Origin: PALSA-612 sp035652235
GTDB taxonomy: Bacteria > Actinomycetota > Thermoleophilia > Gaiellales > Gaiellaceae
Direction: 5' to 3'
DNA: 64,000 nucleotides
NCBI GenBank assembly: GCA_035652235.1
Contig: DASREE010000017.1
Coordinates: 62,001-126,000 of the forward strand
The translations under genes were made by a program, and so were the position numbers. The notes beneath the pieces are model-generated. The model was not told the DNA's origin. It saw nothing but the letters and a program-made list of their open reading frames with translations, and did not search any database. Shown here piece after piece: positions 1 through 10,196 of this stretch; within the stretch, counting starts at the first letter, position 1; the number at the start of each line of letters is the position of its first letter.

Positions 1-1113
<1,113 letters not shown>

Positions 1114-1117
<4 letters not shown>

Positions 1118-2661
1118 GCACCAGCCTCCGTGTGCAGGGAACGGAATTCCCCCTCGCGGATGGCCGCCGCCACCGTCTCGATGTCGCCCGAGAGCGACCG
1201 GTCGTCCTCGACGGCGGGGGAGAGCCGGCGGATCGTGGCGTGAACGCGCTCGAGGAGCGGGCCTGAACGGAGCGGCCGGCGCAGATCGAGGGCCTGCGCC
1301 GCAGCGAGCAGTTCGATTGCGACGACGCGGATGGCGTTCTCGATCGTGTCGCGGGCTTTGAGCGCCGCGGTTGCGCCAAGCGAGTTGAAGTCCTCCTGGC
1401 CGGCGCTCGTCGGCAGGCTCGCCGTTCCGGCCGGGCTTGCGAGCACCTGGTTCTCCGCGACGAGCGCTGCCGCGACGTACTGCAGCACCATCAGCCCGGA
1501 GCACGTCCCGGGGCGGGTAGTGAGGAACTGCGGCAGCGGTCTCTCGCCGCCTGAATCCGCGAGCAGACGGTAGGTGCGCCGTTCACTGAAGGCGGCCACC
1601 TCCGCGGCGAGCAGCGCCAGGGTGTCGAGAGGCAGGGAGAGCGGCTGGCCGTGGAAGTTCCCACCGGAGAGCACCACGCCGTCGTCCGGGAAGCAGAGCG
1701 GGTTGTCCGTGACCGCGTCGAACTCGGCTGCGACTCCATGCGAGACGTAGTCGAACGCTTCCCAGGCCGCGCCCAGAACCTGTGGGATACAGCGCGTGCT
1801 GTAGGCGTCCTGCACGCGGCCGCAGTCCGCGTGACTCGCGTTCAGCTCCGATCTGGCGACGAGAGCGCGGATGCGTGCCGCGGACTTCCGCTGGTGGGGG
1901 CGGCGGCGGAGGGCGTGGACGCGGTCGTCCATCGGCGCGACCGAGCAGAGGAGGACATCGAGAGTGAGCGCGGCAGCCAGCTCACACGCCTCGAGCAGCC
2001 GCTCCGCGTCGTGCACGAGCAGGCCGCCGATTCCCGCCATCAGATGCGTCCCGTTGATCAGCGCCAGCCCCTCTTTGCTTGCAAGCCTCAGCGGCTCGAG
2101 TCCGGCCAGCGCGAGGCCCGATAGGGCATCGAAGGCGACCCCGTCATGTTTGAGCGGGCCCTCGCCGATAATGGCGAGTGCGAGGTGCGCGAGTGGCGCG
2201 AGGTCGCCGCTCGCTCCGACGGACCCGCGGGAGGGGACGACAGGAGTGACCTCTGCGTTGAGCAGTGTCACGATCCGCTCGACGAGATCGGGGCGAACGC
2301 CGGAGTGGCCCTTGGCGAGGCTGTTGGAGAGCAGCAGCATCATCGCCCGGACGGCGTCGGTCGGCAGCGGCTCGCCGACAGCGGCGGCGTGGCTACGGAG
2401 GAGGTTCTGCTGAAGCTCGGCGAGCTCGTCGTGCGGAATCCGGACGCGGCTGAGCTCCCCGAACCCGGTGTCGACCCCGTAGACGGGATCGCCGCTTGCA
2501 GCGATGCTGTCGATCAGCTCGCGCGCGCGTCGCACGCGCGCGTCGCACGACGTGTCCAGACGTACCGGCACGCGTCCGCGCGCGACCGCGACGATGTCGT
2601 CGACCGTCAGTGCTCGCTCGCCGCCGATGCGAATCTCGGCTGACTCTGGGGGCGCCCTCAA
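1114..2661 (-). CDS. hutH: Histidine ammonia-lyase
   Basis: Deaminates L-histidine to urocanate, feeding the urocanase encoded immediately downstream. The 515 residues match the normal family length (~500-515). The Ala-Ser-Gly triad that cyclises into the MIO cofactor is at 150-152 (GSVGASGDLAPLAHL), the TGFGEL loop at 65-70, and the RSHAAAVGEPLP block at 89-100 carries the SH pair typical of histidine rather than phenylalanine lyases. Presence of the MIO triad argues against ergothionase, a relative described as lacking MIO. The start chosen is TTG at 2661, overlapping the stop of the preceding dioxygenase gene as TTGA; a much longer frame upstream is an artefact running through that gene. 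The reading frame overlaps hutU by four bases, implying translational coupling. Confidence 0.95.
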
Positions 2662-3365
2662 TCGTCCCGCCTCGCGAGCTCGGTGAGCTCGGTGCGTACG
2701 TGCCAGAGGTCGGGGTAGAGCTTGTGCTTGATCAGCCCTGCCAGCAGCTCGACCGGCGTGCCCTGCGTGCCGACGACGTCCTCGCCGATCACGCGCCCAA
2801 CCATCTTCACGTGCCGGAAGCGCCAGATGCCCACCTGCTCGTCCCAGTCGATCAGCGCCTCCGCGAGTTGGTAGAGATCCTCGTGCTCGCGACCCCGCGT
2901 GTAAATCTCGAGCAACGACAGCCCGCGCTCGCGCCGCAGCCCAGAGAACGCCTCCCACAGCGGCGGCGACACCCGACGCACCTCGCGGAAGCCGGGCGAG
3001 TCGAACCCCGAGCCGTGCCCGAGCACCCGCCGCACCTCCTGGTACTCCCACGGCGACATCAGCTCGAGGTGCTCCAGGAACGAGACGACGTAGCGCATCG
3101 CCCGGCTTGCGCGCCACAGCAGCCGCAACGCCGCCGCGAGATCACGCGCCCCGACGAGCCGCGTCGCCTCCTCCACCTCGGCCGTTGCGTGCTTCAGCCA
3201 CAGCTCCGACGACTGATGCACCGTTTGGAAGAGCAGCTCGTCTCGGTGCACGCACTCCTCCGGGCGCTTCTGCAGCGCCAGCAGCTCGTCCGTCCGCAGA
3301 TAGCGCTCGTAATCCGAGGCGCCCGGCCCGTCGAGGACGGGGGCGAACTCGTCGCGTTGGCTCAC
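2658..3365 (-). CDS. Tryptophan 2,3-dioxygenase family protein (short)
   Basis: Heme dioxygenases of this family open the indole ring of L-tryptophan to N-formylkynurenine. The protein has YERYLRTDELLALQ near 19-32, the distal-histidine motif VHQSSELWLKH with His at about 50, and RHVKMVGRVIG with a candidate proximal heme histidine at about 185. At 235 residues it is shorter than typical bacterial enzymes (about 260-300), and the usual GTGGSSG segment reads GTQGTP. The GTG start at 3365 overlaps the stop of the ABC ATPase gene (GTGA) and has AAGGAG about eight bases upstream. Its place directly ahead of hutH is unusual; kynurenine-pathway partners (formamidase, kynureninase) are not visible. 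Family membership is clear, but substrate specificity is inferred and could differ from tryptophan. Confidence 0.85.
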   Translation of the reverse strand: MSQRDEFAPVLDGPGASDYERYLRTDELLALQKRPEECVHRDELLFQTVHQSSELWLKHATAEVEEATRLVGARDLAAALRLLWRASRAMRYVVSFLEHLELMSPWEYQEVRRVLGHGSGFDSPGFREVRRVSPPLWEAFSGLRRERGLSLLEIYTRGREHEDLYQLAEALIDWDEQVGIWRFRHVKMVGRVIGEDVVGTQGTPVELLAGLIKHKLYPDLWHVRTELTELARRDD

Positions 3366-4357
3366 GAGTACGTCTCCTTTCGGTTGAGCGCCGGCAGCGG
3401 GTCTTGCTGCGCGAACGCGTTTTCTGCGTGGTGGCACGCGACCTGTCGGCCGTTCACCTCGCGGAGCAACGGCACCTCGCTCCGACAGCGGTCGCTTGCG
3501 AGTGGGCAGCGAAGCGCGTAGCGGCACGCGAACGTTGTCTCGGCCGCGATCGTCGGGGCGTCCGGGGCGACGGATACGGATCGCCGGAGTGCACGCTCGA
3601 GTTCCGGCACGGCTGCTCGGAGCGCCTGCGTGTACGGGTGCGCTGGCCGGGTCAGCAGGACGCCGGTCGGGCCGGTTTCCACTACCCGGCCGCGGTAGAG
3701 GACGACGGTCGTCTCGCAGAGGCGCTCGATCACGGCGAGGTTGTGAGAGATGAGGAGGTAGGAGAGAGCACGGGCGCCGCGCAGGCGCTCGATCAGCTCG
3801 AGGATCCGGGCCTGCACGGTGACGTCGAGCGCGCTCGTCGGCTCATCGAGAACGAGGAGTCGTGGCTCGACAGCCAGCGCGCGGGCGATCGCGACGCGCT
3901 GCCGCTCGCCGCCGGAGAGCTCATGGGGAAACCGGCGCCGGTGCTCAGGCTCGAGCCCGACCTCGCACAGGAGGTCCTCGACACGTGCCACGACCATCGT
4001 CCGAGCCAGCCGCCGGTGCGCCGTCACCGCCTCCGCGAGCGCCGAGCCGACTCGCATGCGCGGATCGAGGGTGCCGTCGGTGTCCTGGAAGACGATCTGG
4101 GTCGACTGACGAAAGCGCCGAAGCACGTCGCTCCGGAGCGCGAGCACGTCCGTGCCCTCGAAGCGGACCGAGCCCCGCTGGACGTGGACAAGCCGCACGA
4201 TTGCGCGCGCGATCGTGGTCTTGCCCGAACCGCTTTCCCCGACGAGGCCGACGCCGAACGGTCCGCGTGCCACGTCGAACGAGACGTCGTCCACGGCGAG
4301 CGACCCGGCGTAGCGAACTGTCAGGCCGCGGACCTCGAGAAGCGCAGTCTCGCTCAC
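3362..4357 (-). CDS. Dipeptide/oligopeptide ABC transporter ATPase (OppF/DppF type)
   Basis: Cytoplasmic ATPase that would power the peptide-type importer encoded by the five-gene transporter block. Of its 331 residues the first ~250 are the nucleotide-binding domain: Walker A GESGSGKTT near 40, Q-loop IVFQD, signature LSGGERQR, Walker B LLVLDEP and the switch histidine in LLISHN. The tail carries the oligopeptide-transporter C-terminal domain with the cysteine cluster CRYALRCPLASDRC, which in Dpp/Opp ATPases can hold an iron-sulfur cluster. GTG start overlaps the stop of the companion ATPase by four bases. Substrate cannot be read from the ATPase; the neighbouring catabolic genes suggest a peptide or heterocyclic amino acid derivative. 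Confidence 0.93.
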   Translation of the reverse strand: MSETALLEVRGLTVRYAGSLAVDDVSFDVARGPFGVGLVGESGSGKTTIARAIVRLVHVQRGSVRFEGTDVLALRSDVLRRFRQSTQIVFQDTDGTLDPRMRVGSALAEAVTAHRRLARTMVVARVEDLLCEVGLEPEHRRRFPHELSGGERQRVAIARALAVEPRLLVLDEPTSALDVTVQARILELIERLRGARALSYLLISHNLAVIERLCETTVVLYRGRVVETGPTGVLLTRPAHPYTQALRAAVPELERALRRSVSVAPDAPTIAAETTFACRYALRCPLASDRCRSEVPLLREVNGRQVACHHAENAFAQQDPLPALNRKETYS

Positions 4358-5133
4358 GAGGGGGGCTTGCCGGCTCCGAGCCGCGGCACGGCGGCGATCA
4401 ACTCCCGCGTGTACGAATCGACGGGGCGCAGAAGCACGTCGCCTGTCAAACCGGTCTCGACGGCGCGTCCGCGTCGCATCACCGCGATGCGGTCGCAGAG
4501 CTGCGCGACGACCGCGAGGTCGTGACTGATGAAGAGGAGCGACATCCCCTCGCGTTCACGGAGGAAGCGCAGGAGCTCGACGATCTCGGCCTGGACCGTC
4601 ACGTCGAGCGCGCTCGTGGGCTCATCCGCCAGGAGCAGCTCCGATCGCAGCGCGACCGCGAGCGCGATCGCGATCCGCTGTGCCTGGCCGCCCGAGAGCT
4701 CGTGCGGGTAGCGGTGCAGCAGCTCGGGGGACAGCATCGTCTTCCGCAGCGCCACGTGCGCGCGGCTGTTCGCATCGCCGCGTGAGGCACCGTGAAGGCG
4801 GAGCGCCCGGATGAAGACGTCGCCGACCCGGGAGACCGGGGTGAACGCGGAGACCGGATTCTGGAAGATCATCGCGATCCGCCGTCCGCGTATGTCGCGC
4901 ATACGCCGCGCGGAAAGCCCGATGAGCTCGACGCCGTTGAGTCGGATCGATCCCTCGACCGTCGCGCCTGCTGCTTCGGCCAGCCCGAGCGTGGCGAGCG
5001 CCGTGAGCGACTTTCCCGAGCCGCTCTCGCCGACGAGGCCGACGATCTCGCCCTCGTCGATCGCAAGCTGCTCGAGCGCGACGACCGTGCGCTCACCGAA
5101 TGAGATCCGCAGGTCGCGGATGAGCAGTTTCAC
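4354..5133 (-). CDS. Dipeptide/oligopeptide ABC transporter ATPase (OppD/DppD type), short
   Basis: Second ATPase of the importer, expected to pair with the OppF-type subunit. It has Walker A GESGSGKS near 37, Q-loop MIFQN, signature LSGGQAQR, Walker B LLLADEP and LLFISHD. At 259 residues it ends soon after the nucleotide-binding domain (at RPVDSYTRELIAAVP), so it lacks the C-terminal cysteine-containing extension that most OppD proteins of ~320-340 residues carry; the partner ATPase retains that extension. The GTG start overlaps the upstream permease stop (GTGA); longer frames reading into the permease gene are shadows. Confidence 0.93.
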   Translation of the reverse strand: MKLLIRDLRISFGERTVVALEQLAIDEGEIVGLVGESGSGKSLTALATLGLAEAAGATVEGSIRLNGVELIGLSARRMRDIRGRRIAMIFQNPVSAFTPVSRVGDVFIRALRLHGASRGDANSRAHVALRKTMLSPELLHRYPHELSGGQAQRIAIALAVALRSELLLADEPTSALDVTVQAEIVELLRFLREREGMSLLFISHDLAVVAQLCDRIAVMRRGRAVETGLTGDVLLRPVDSYTRELIAAVPRLGAGKPPS

Positions 5134-6017
5134 GGCTGCCGCGCCCTCGTGCGCGGGTCGAGCATGTCGCGTAGGCCGTCGCCGAGGAGGTTGAACGCGA
5201 GCGCCGTGATCAGGATCGCAGAGCCCGGGAACGTGACGAGCCACCACTGCGTCGTGAGGTACGCCTGCCCTTGGTTCACCATCAGCCCCCACTCGGGCGT
5301 CGGGTCCTGGGCGCCGAGGCCGAGGAAGGAGAGGGCGGCAGACGTGAGGATGACGCCGCCGACGTCGGCGGACGCCTGGACGATCACCGGCGTCAGCGAG
5401 TTCGGCAGCACGTGCCGAATGATCGTCCGCGCCGGCGAGAGCCCGAGCACGCGGCAGGCAACCACGAACGGGCGGCCCGCGACGGAGGCGGCCTGCCCGC
5501 GAGCGAGCCGTGCGTACCAGGGCCACCAGGTGATCGTGATGGCGATGGTTGCGTTCGTGACGCTCGGGCCGAGCACGGCGACGAGGGCGAGGGCGAGCAG
5601 TAGCGCCGGGAACGCGAGGAAGATGTCCGTGATACGCATCAGGACGGTGTCGGCGATGCCGCCGAGAGTGCCGGCAACCACGCCGACAGGAAGGCCGATG
5701 AGGATCGACAGGCTGATCACGACGGCCGACACCGCGAGCGACACCCGCGCGCCGTAGAGAACCCGCGTGAACATGTCTCGACCTACGGGATCGGTGCCGA
5801 AGAGATGGTCCGCCGACGGCGGCAGGAACGTGTCGAGCGGGTGGGTCGCGGTGCCGGCGTCCCCGGGGTGCGGCGCCAGCACCGGCGCGAGAAGGGCGAG
5901 GAGGACGAGCGTCAGCCCCAGCGCGGCCGCCACGCCTAGCAGCGGGTTGGCGCGCACCGTACGCAGAAGTGAGCTCGTCGGCATGAGCCTCACCTCGGAG
6001 GTCACGAGCTCCGTCAT
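5130..6017 (-). CDS. Dipeptide-type ABC transporter permease (DppC type)
   Basis: Integral membrane subunit of the importer, 295 residues. It shows the DppC layout: a short cytoplasmic N-terminus, a first membrane helix near residues 28-48, an extracytoplasmic segment containing HLFGTDPVGRDMFTR, then about five more helices, with an EAA-like coupling loop around ACRVLGLSPARTIIRHVLPN. The ATG start overlaps the stop of the partner permease (ATGA). An internal ATG twelve residues on (MPTSSLL) is an alternative. It forms the translocation path with the DppB-type protein. Confidence 0.93.
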   Translation of the reverse strand: MTELVTSEVRLMPTSSLLRTVRANPLLGVAAALGLTLVLLALLAPVLAPHPGDAGTATHPLDTFLPPSADHLFGTDPVGRDMFTRVLYGARVSLAVSAVVISLSILIGLPVGVVAGTLGGIADTVLMRITDIFLAFPALLLALALVAVLGPSVTNATIAITITWWPWYARLARGQAASVAGRPFVVACRVLGLSPARTIIRHVLPNSLTPVIVQASADVGGVILTSAALSFLGLGAQDPTPEWGLMVNQGQAYLTTQWWLVTFPGSAILITALAFNLLGDGLRDMLDPRTRARQP

Positions 6018-7030
6018 CGCAGCCGGATACGGGGGTCGAGGACGGCCTGAGCCAGGTCGACGGCGAGGTTCGCGGCGACGTAGACGAGCGCGACGAAGAG
6101 GGTGACCCCCACGATTGCGGGTGTGTCGAGCGACTGGATCGCGTCCGCGGCGTAGCTCCCGAGGCCGGGCCAGTCGAAGATGGCCTCGACCAGGAACGTG
6201 TTGGTGAGCGAGTAGGCAAACACGAGGGCGGTGACCGAGATGACTGGGTTCAGCGACGGCTTCAGCGCGAACCGTGCGAAGACGGTCCGTTCGTGGAACC
6301 CGAGCGCGCGCACCATCCGCACGTGCTCCTCGCCGAGGGTGTCGAGCACCGAGGCGCGAACCATGCGTGCGATCACCCCGCCCGGGTAGGCGGCGACGAC
6401 GAGCATCGGGAGGATTAGGTGCGAAACCGCGCTGCCGAGCACCGGCCAGTTGGCGGTCACGAGGGCGTCGAGCAGCGGCGCGTGCGTGTGGACCGCGAGC
6501 GGGTGGGTCGTGTCGAGCGCGGGGTCGTACTCGCCCGAGACCGGAAGCGCGTGGAGGGTCTGGAAGAAGACGAGCTGGAGGATGAGCGCGAACCAGAACG
6601 ACGGCATCGAGACGCCGAAGACCGAGGTGAGGCGGACGAGCACGTCCAGCGGCCGCCCGCGCCACCGCGCCGCCACCAGTCCTGCGAGGATGCCGAGCGC
6701 GAGTGCGAGTAGAAGCGCCGCCGTGACGAGCTCCAGCGACGCGGGAGCACGGGTGGCGAGGTCGGAGAGCACCGGCTGATGCGTGTGAATCGACATCCCC
6801 CAGTCGCCGTCTAGGACGCCTCGCACGAAACGCCAGAGCTGGATCGGAAGCGGACGGTCGAGCCCGAGCGTGTGACGGGCGTCCCGCAGCTGCGCCGCCG
6901 AGGCGTGCGGTCCGACCCAGCTGGACGCGGGATCGCCCGGGATGACCCGGGCGATCACGAACGTCAGGACAACCACCCCCGCCACGACCAGCAGACCAAG
7001 GCCGACTCGGCGGGCGAAGAAGTAGGTCAC
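6014..7030 (-). CDS. Dipeptide-type ABC transporter permease (DppB type)
   Basis: First permease of the importer, 338 residues. The N-terminus YFFARRVGLGLLVVAGVVVL is the typical DppB/OppB opening, followed by VIPGDPASSW; six membrane helices are apparent. The coupling loop VRMVRALGFHERTVFARFAL, near residues 225-245, is a good match to the EAA motif that docks onto the ATPase, and the FDWPGLGSYAADAI segment near the end is characteristic. The GTG start overlaps the binding-protein stop by four bases. It works with the DppC-type permease and the two ATPases. Confidence 0.93.
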   Translation of the reverse strand: MTYFFARRVGLGLLVVAGVVVLTFVIARVIPGDPASSWVGPHASAAQLRDARHTLGLDRPLPIQLWRFVRGVLDGDWGMSIHTHQPVLSDLATRAPASLELVTAALLLALALGILAGLVAARWRGRPLDVLVRLTSVFGVSMPSFWFALILQLVFFQTLHALPVSGEYDPALDTTHPLAVHTHAPLLDALVTANWPVLGSAVSHLILPMLVVAAYPGGVIARMVRASVLDTLGEEHVRMVRALGFHERTVFARFALKPSLNPVISVTALVFAYSLTNTFLVEAIFDWPGLGSYAADAIQSLDTPAIVGVTLFVALVYVAANLAVDLAQAVLDPRIRLR

Positions 7031-8607
7031 GCGGGCGGCCGCAGATCGTAGGCGTACACGACGTTCGGGTAGGCCGGATTGTCGACGTAGCCGCTGACGC
7101 CCTTGGCGAGCGTCCGCTGGTAGACGGTCACGAAGGCCGGGATGACAGGGGCGTCGTGCAGCAGCATCGACTGCATCGTCTTGTAGAGCTGCACCGCCTT
7201 GTCCCGCTGGGATGCCGCCGAGCGCTCGGCCTGTCGCATCAAGGCGTCGAGCTTCGGGTTCGAGTAGTACGCGAGATTGTAGAATGGCTGCTTCTCGGTC
7301 TTGAAGAGGTTCACGAACCAGGAGTACGGATCCGCGTAATCCGGCCACCAGACGAACAGGAAGATGTCCTGGCGCTGAGCAGGGTCGGACGACTTCGCCT
7401 TCGCCCACTGCGTCGGCCACGCCATCGTCCGTATCCGCAGGTCGACGTTGAGCGCTGCCAGGTTTGACTTGAGCAGCGTCGCGAACAGCTCCTCGTAGGC
7501 CACACCCTGGGTGTTCGTCAGGGTGAGCGTGAGCTTCTTACCGCCCGGCCCGTAACCCGCGGCTTGGAGCAGCGCCTTCGCCTTGCTCGGGTTCGTGTCG
7601 TACTGGCCGGGTAGCGAGTCGAAGTGCCCCCACAGGCCCGGCGGCACGACGCCGATCTGCCGGGTTGCGCTGCCCGTCATCGCCGCGATCAGGCCCTTGT
7701 AGTCGACGGCGTAGGAGATCGCCTGACGGATTCGGCGATCGGCGAGCGGGCCGGACTTCGTGTTGAGGAGCGCGAGCAGGTTCTGCCACGAGGGGCTCGA
7801 GGTGGTGGAGACCGACGTGCTCGACTTGAACGACTCCCACAGCTGCGGGTTCAGCTGCTCGGTGAACGTGACGTTCCCGGCCCGGGCGAGTTGGGCCATC
7901 GTCGTCACCGACGGGACGACCCAGTACTCGATCGCCCGGTAGTGCGGCTCCGTCCAGCCGGCCCAGTAGCGCGGGTAGGCCTTCAGGCGCAGCTCGACCT
8001 CCTGGCCCTTGTGCCAGAAATCGACGGTGAACGGGCCTGTGCCGGCGTCGCGCCCCTGGTTGAACCACGCCGCGAGCTTGCTCGCCGGCGCGGCATGCAC
8101 GTCGTAGATGTAGGCGGCGTAGTCCGCCGCGGCGATCAGGTCGAGCGGGGCGGCGTACTTGAGGTGGAAGACGAGCGTCGACGCATTCGGCGTCGAGATC
8201 GACTTAACGGAGTCCCAGACGTACGCAGCTCCTTGGTGCAGCTTCATCGTCCGTTCGATCGCCGCCTTCGCCGCCTGCGCGGTCAGCGGGCGGCCGGTAT
8301 GGAAAGTGACGCCGCGGCGGAGAACGAACGTCCACGCGGTGCCTTCCTTGTTCGAGGAGAAGCGCGTCGCGAGCGCGGGCTTCGCCCGCTTCGTTACGGG
8401 GTCGTAGTGCGTGAGCGTCTCGTACACGTTGCTCATCGCGATGATCTCGTTGGAGTAGGAGGTGGCCGGGTCCCAGCCGACCATGACCTGGGTCGGCGTC
8501 GCGTAGACGAACGTCTGCGTCGGAGTTGCAGCGGTTCCGGCCCGGACGGCAAGCGCAGCGAGGAGGGCTGCGCCGGCCGCGACGGAGGCTAGGCGGGGGA
8601 GACGCAT
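7027..8607 (-). CDS. Extracellular solute-binding protein, family 5 (peptide type)
   Basis: Binds the substrate outside the membrane and hands it to the DppB/DppC permeases. The 526 residues begin with a Sec-type signal (RLPRL then a hydrophobic stretch ending near AVRAGTAATP). The mature part shows the family 5 signature region around LATRFSSNKEGTAWTFVLRRGVTFH (given here as two adjoining blocks at about 80-104), and the late WPDYADPYSWF block common in peptide/nickel-binding proteins. There is no cysteine lipobox at the end of the signal, so the usual Gram-positive lipid anchor appears to be missing. ATG start with GAAGGAG just upstream. The gene overlaps the preceding hydantoinase-family gene by 19 bases. 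Confidence 0.92.
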   Translation of the reverse strand: MRLPRLASVAAGAALLAALAVRAGTAATPTQTFVYATPTQVMVGWDPATSYSNEIIAMSNVYETLTHYDPVTKRAKPALATRFSSNKEGTAWTFVLRRGVTFHTGRPLTAQAAKAAIERTMKLHQGAAYVWDSVKSISTPNASTLVFHLKYAAPLDLIAAADYAAYIYDVHAAPASKLAAWFNQGRDAGTGPFTVDFWHKGQEVELRLKAYPRYWAGWTEPHYRAIEYWVVPSVTTMAQLARAGNVTFTEQLNPQLWESFKSSTSVSTTSSPSWQNLLALLNTKSGPLADRRIRQAISYAVDYKGLIAAMTGSATRQIGVVPPGLWGHFDSLPGQYDTNPSKAKALLQAAGYGPGGKKLTLTLTNTQGVAYEELFATLLKSNLAALNVDLRIRTMAWPTQWAKAKSSDPAQRQDIFLFVWWPDYADPYSWFVNLFKTEKQPFYNLAYYSNPKLDALMRQAERSAASQRDKAVQLYKTMQSMLLHDAPVIPAFVTVYQRTLAKGVSGYVDNPAYPNVVYAYDLRPPA

Positions 8608-10196
8608 GATGGCTCCTTCGAGTTCGACGGGACGGTGGCCGCGCCGCTCAGCGAGCCGGCGGCCTTGGCGCGGACGCGCACCGCGGGGTTGTTGAGGTAG
8701 GAGAGAGGCAGCTCTTCGAGCTCCACGATCTCGACGGAGCGAGGGTCGGCGCCTGCGCGGATCGCCTGCTCGCAGGCGATTGCCTTCGCCTCGTCAAGCA
8801 TCGCGTCGCGGCCGATGCGAGACGGATCGAAGATGCGGTCGATCTGGCCGCTCACCATCGCGATCGCCGCGCCGATCGCGTTGGCGACTTCGAAGTGGTC
8901 GGGTCGAAGCACCTGGCTCGCCCCTCCCAGCTGGTCGGGAGTGAGGACGCTGCCGCCGCCGACGACGATCAGCGGCTGCGCGGCCCGTGAGAGCTTCACG
9001 CGGTCGATCGCGTCGTTCAACGCTGCGTCCGCCCAAGCCAGCGCCTCGGCGAGGCGCGCTTCGGGCGTGACCGTGCGGTCACCGATTCGCGCGCGCCCTG
9101 CGGCGACCGCCGCATCCGTCAGCGTGCGAGTCGCGCCGCCGAAGACGAGTGCTCGCTGTGCCAGCTCGTAGCCCACGCTTTCCGGTCCGACCTCGACGCG
9201 GCCGGCCTCGCCGTGCACGATGCTGCCGCCGCCGACCGCGACCGAGACGAGGTCGGGCATCCGGAAGTTCGTGCGGACGCCGCCGATCTCGATGGGCGCG
9301 CTCGACTCGCGAGGAAAGCCATTCGCGAGCACGCCGACGTCGGTCGAGGTGCCACCGACGTCGACGACGATCGCGTCGCGCATTCCGGTCAGGTAGCCGG
9401 CTCCGCGGATCGAGTTGGCGGGGCCGCTTCCGATCGTCAGCACGGGGAAGCGTGCCGCGTGCTCCTGCGCCATCAACGTGCCGTCGTTCTGGGCGAAGAA
9501 GACGAGCGCGTCCAGCTCCCGCGACGCGAGCGCAGTCTCGAGCGCCTGGGTCACCTCGCGCACGACGTTCGTCAAGGCGGCGTTGAGGACGGTGGCGTTC
9601 TCCCGTTCGAGCAGGCCGAGCGTGCCGATCTCGTGGCTCAGCGAGAGCTCGACGTCGCCGCCGAGGCTCGACCGAACGATCTCAGCCGCCTCGAGCTCGT
9701 GCTCAGCCGAGACCGAGGAGAACACGCTCGTGATCGCGACGCCGTCGATCGAGCCGGGCAAGGAGTCGAGGAAGCGGCGCAGCTCGTGCGCGCCGAATGG
9801 GACGATCTCGCAGCCGTTGAACTCGCTGCCGCCAGGGACGATCGCCTCGCCGGCCGAGATCGTCTGCCGCAGGTCGACGGGCCAGGCGAGCAGCGGGCGG
9901 ATCGCGAGCGTAGAGGGGGCGCCGATCCGGATGACGACGACGCGGCACAGCTTGCTGCGCTGGAGGACGGCGTTCGTCGCATGCGTCGTGCCGAACATGA
10001 CGTGGCTGATACGGGAGCGGTCCTCGCCGGCCGCCGCCAGCACGCCGTCGAGCGCCGCGACGATGCCGCCCGTGATGTCCGGGCGCGTGGCCACCTTCGC
10101 CTTCGCGAGCAGCCGGCCGGCCCGGTCGAGAAGCACCGCGTCGGTGTTCGTCCCGCCGACGTCGATGCCGAGGCGCAGGTCAAGCTGCCGTTGCAT
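8589..10196 (-). CDS. Hydantoinase/oxoprolinase family protein (HyuA type)
   Basis: Member of the ATP-dependent hydantoinase/5-oxoprolinase superfamily, which opens five-membered lactam or imide rings with ATP. The 535 residues have the N-terminal domain starting GIDVGGTNTDAVLLD (near 9-23), HVMFGTTHATNAVLQR around 65-80, and the main hydantoinase A domain with VVDVGGTSTDVG and VAVGGGSIV further on, an actin-like ATPase fold signature. No HyuB-type subunit is nearby; the partner is the DUF917 protein just upstream, a pairing often seen in catabolic clusters. Known relatives act on hydantoins, 5-oxoproline, acetone and acetophenone, so the substrate here is inferred from context only. The ATG start overlaps the upstream gene by 17 bases. 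Confidence 0.9.
   Translation of the reverse strand: MQRQLDLRLGIDVGGTNTDAVLLDRAGRLLAKAKVATRPDITGGIVAALDGVLAAAGEDRSRISHVMFGTTHATNAVLQRSKLCRVVVIRIGAPSTLAIRPLLAWPVDLRQTISAGEAIVPGGSEFNGCEIVPFGAHELRRFLDSLPGSIDGVAITSVFSSVSAEHELEAAEIVRSSLGGDVELSLSHEIGTLGLLERENATVLNAALTNVVREVTQALETALASRELDALVFFAQNDGTLMAQEHAARFPVLTIGSGPANSIRGAGYLTGMRDAIVVDVGGTSTDVGVLANGFPRESSAPIEIGGVRTNFRMPDLVSVAVGGGSIVHGEAGRVEVGPESVGYELAQRALVFGGATRTLTDAAVAAGRARIGDRTVTPEARLAEALAWADAALNDAIDRVKLSRAAQPLIVVGGGSVLTPDQLGGASQVLRPDHFEVANAIGAAIAMVSGQIDRIFDPSRIGRDAMLDEAKAIACEQAIRAGADPRSVEIVELEELPLSYLNNPAVRVRAKAAGSLSGAATVPSNSKEPSCVSPA

Noticed and set aside
4354..6219. A 621-codon frame as a fused permease-ATPase
   Set aside because: Only the C-terminal 259 codons are the ATPase; the upstream part is a shadow of the DppC-type permease, which is encoded in another frame.
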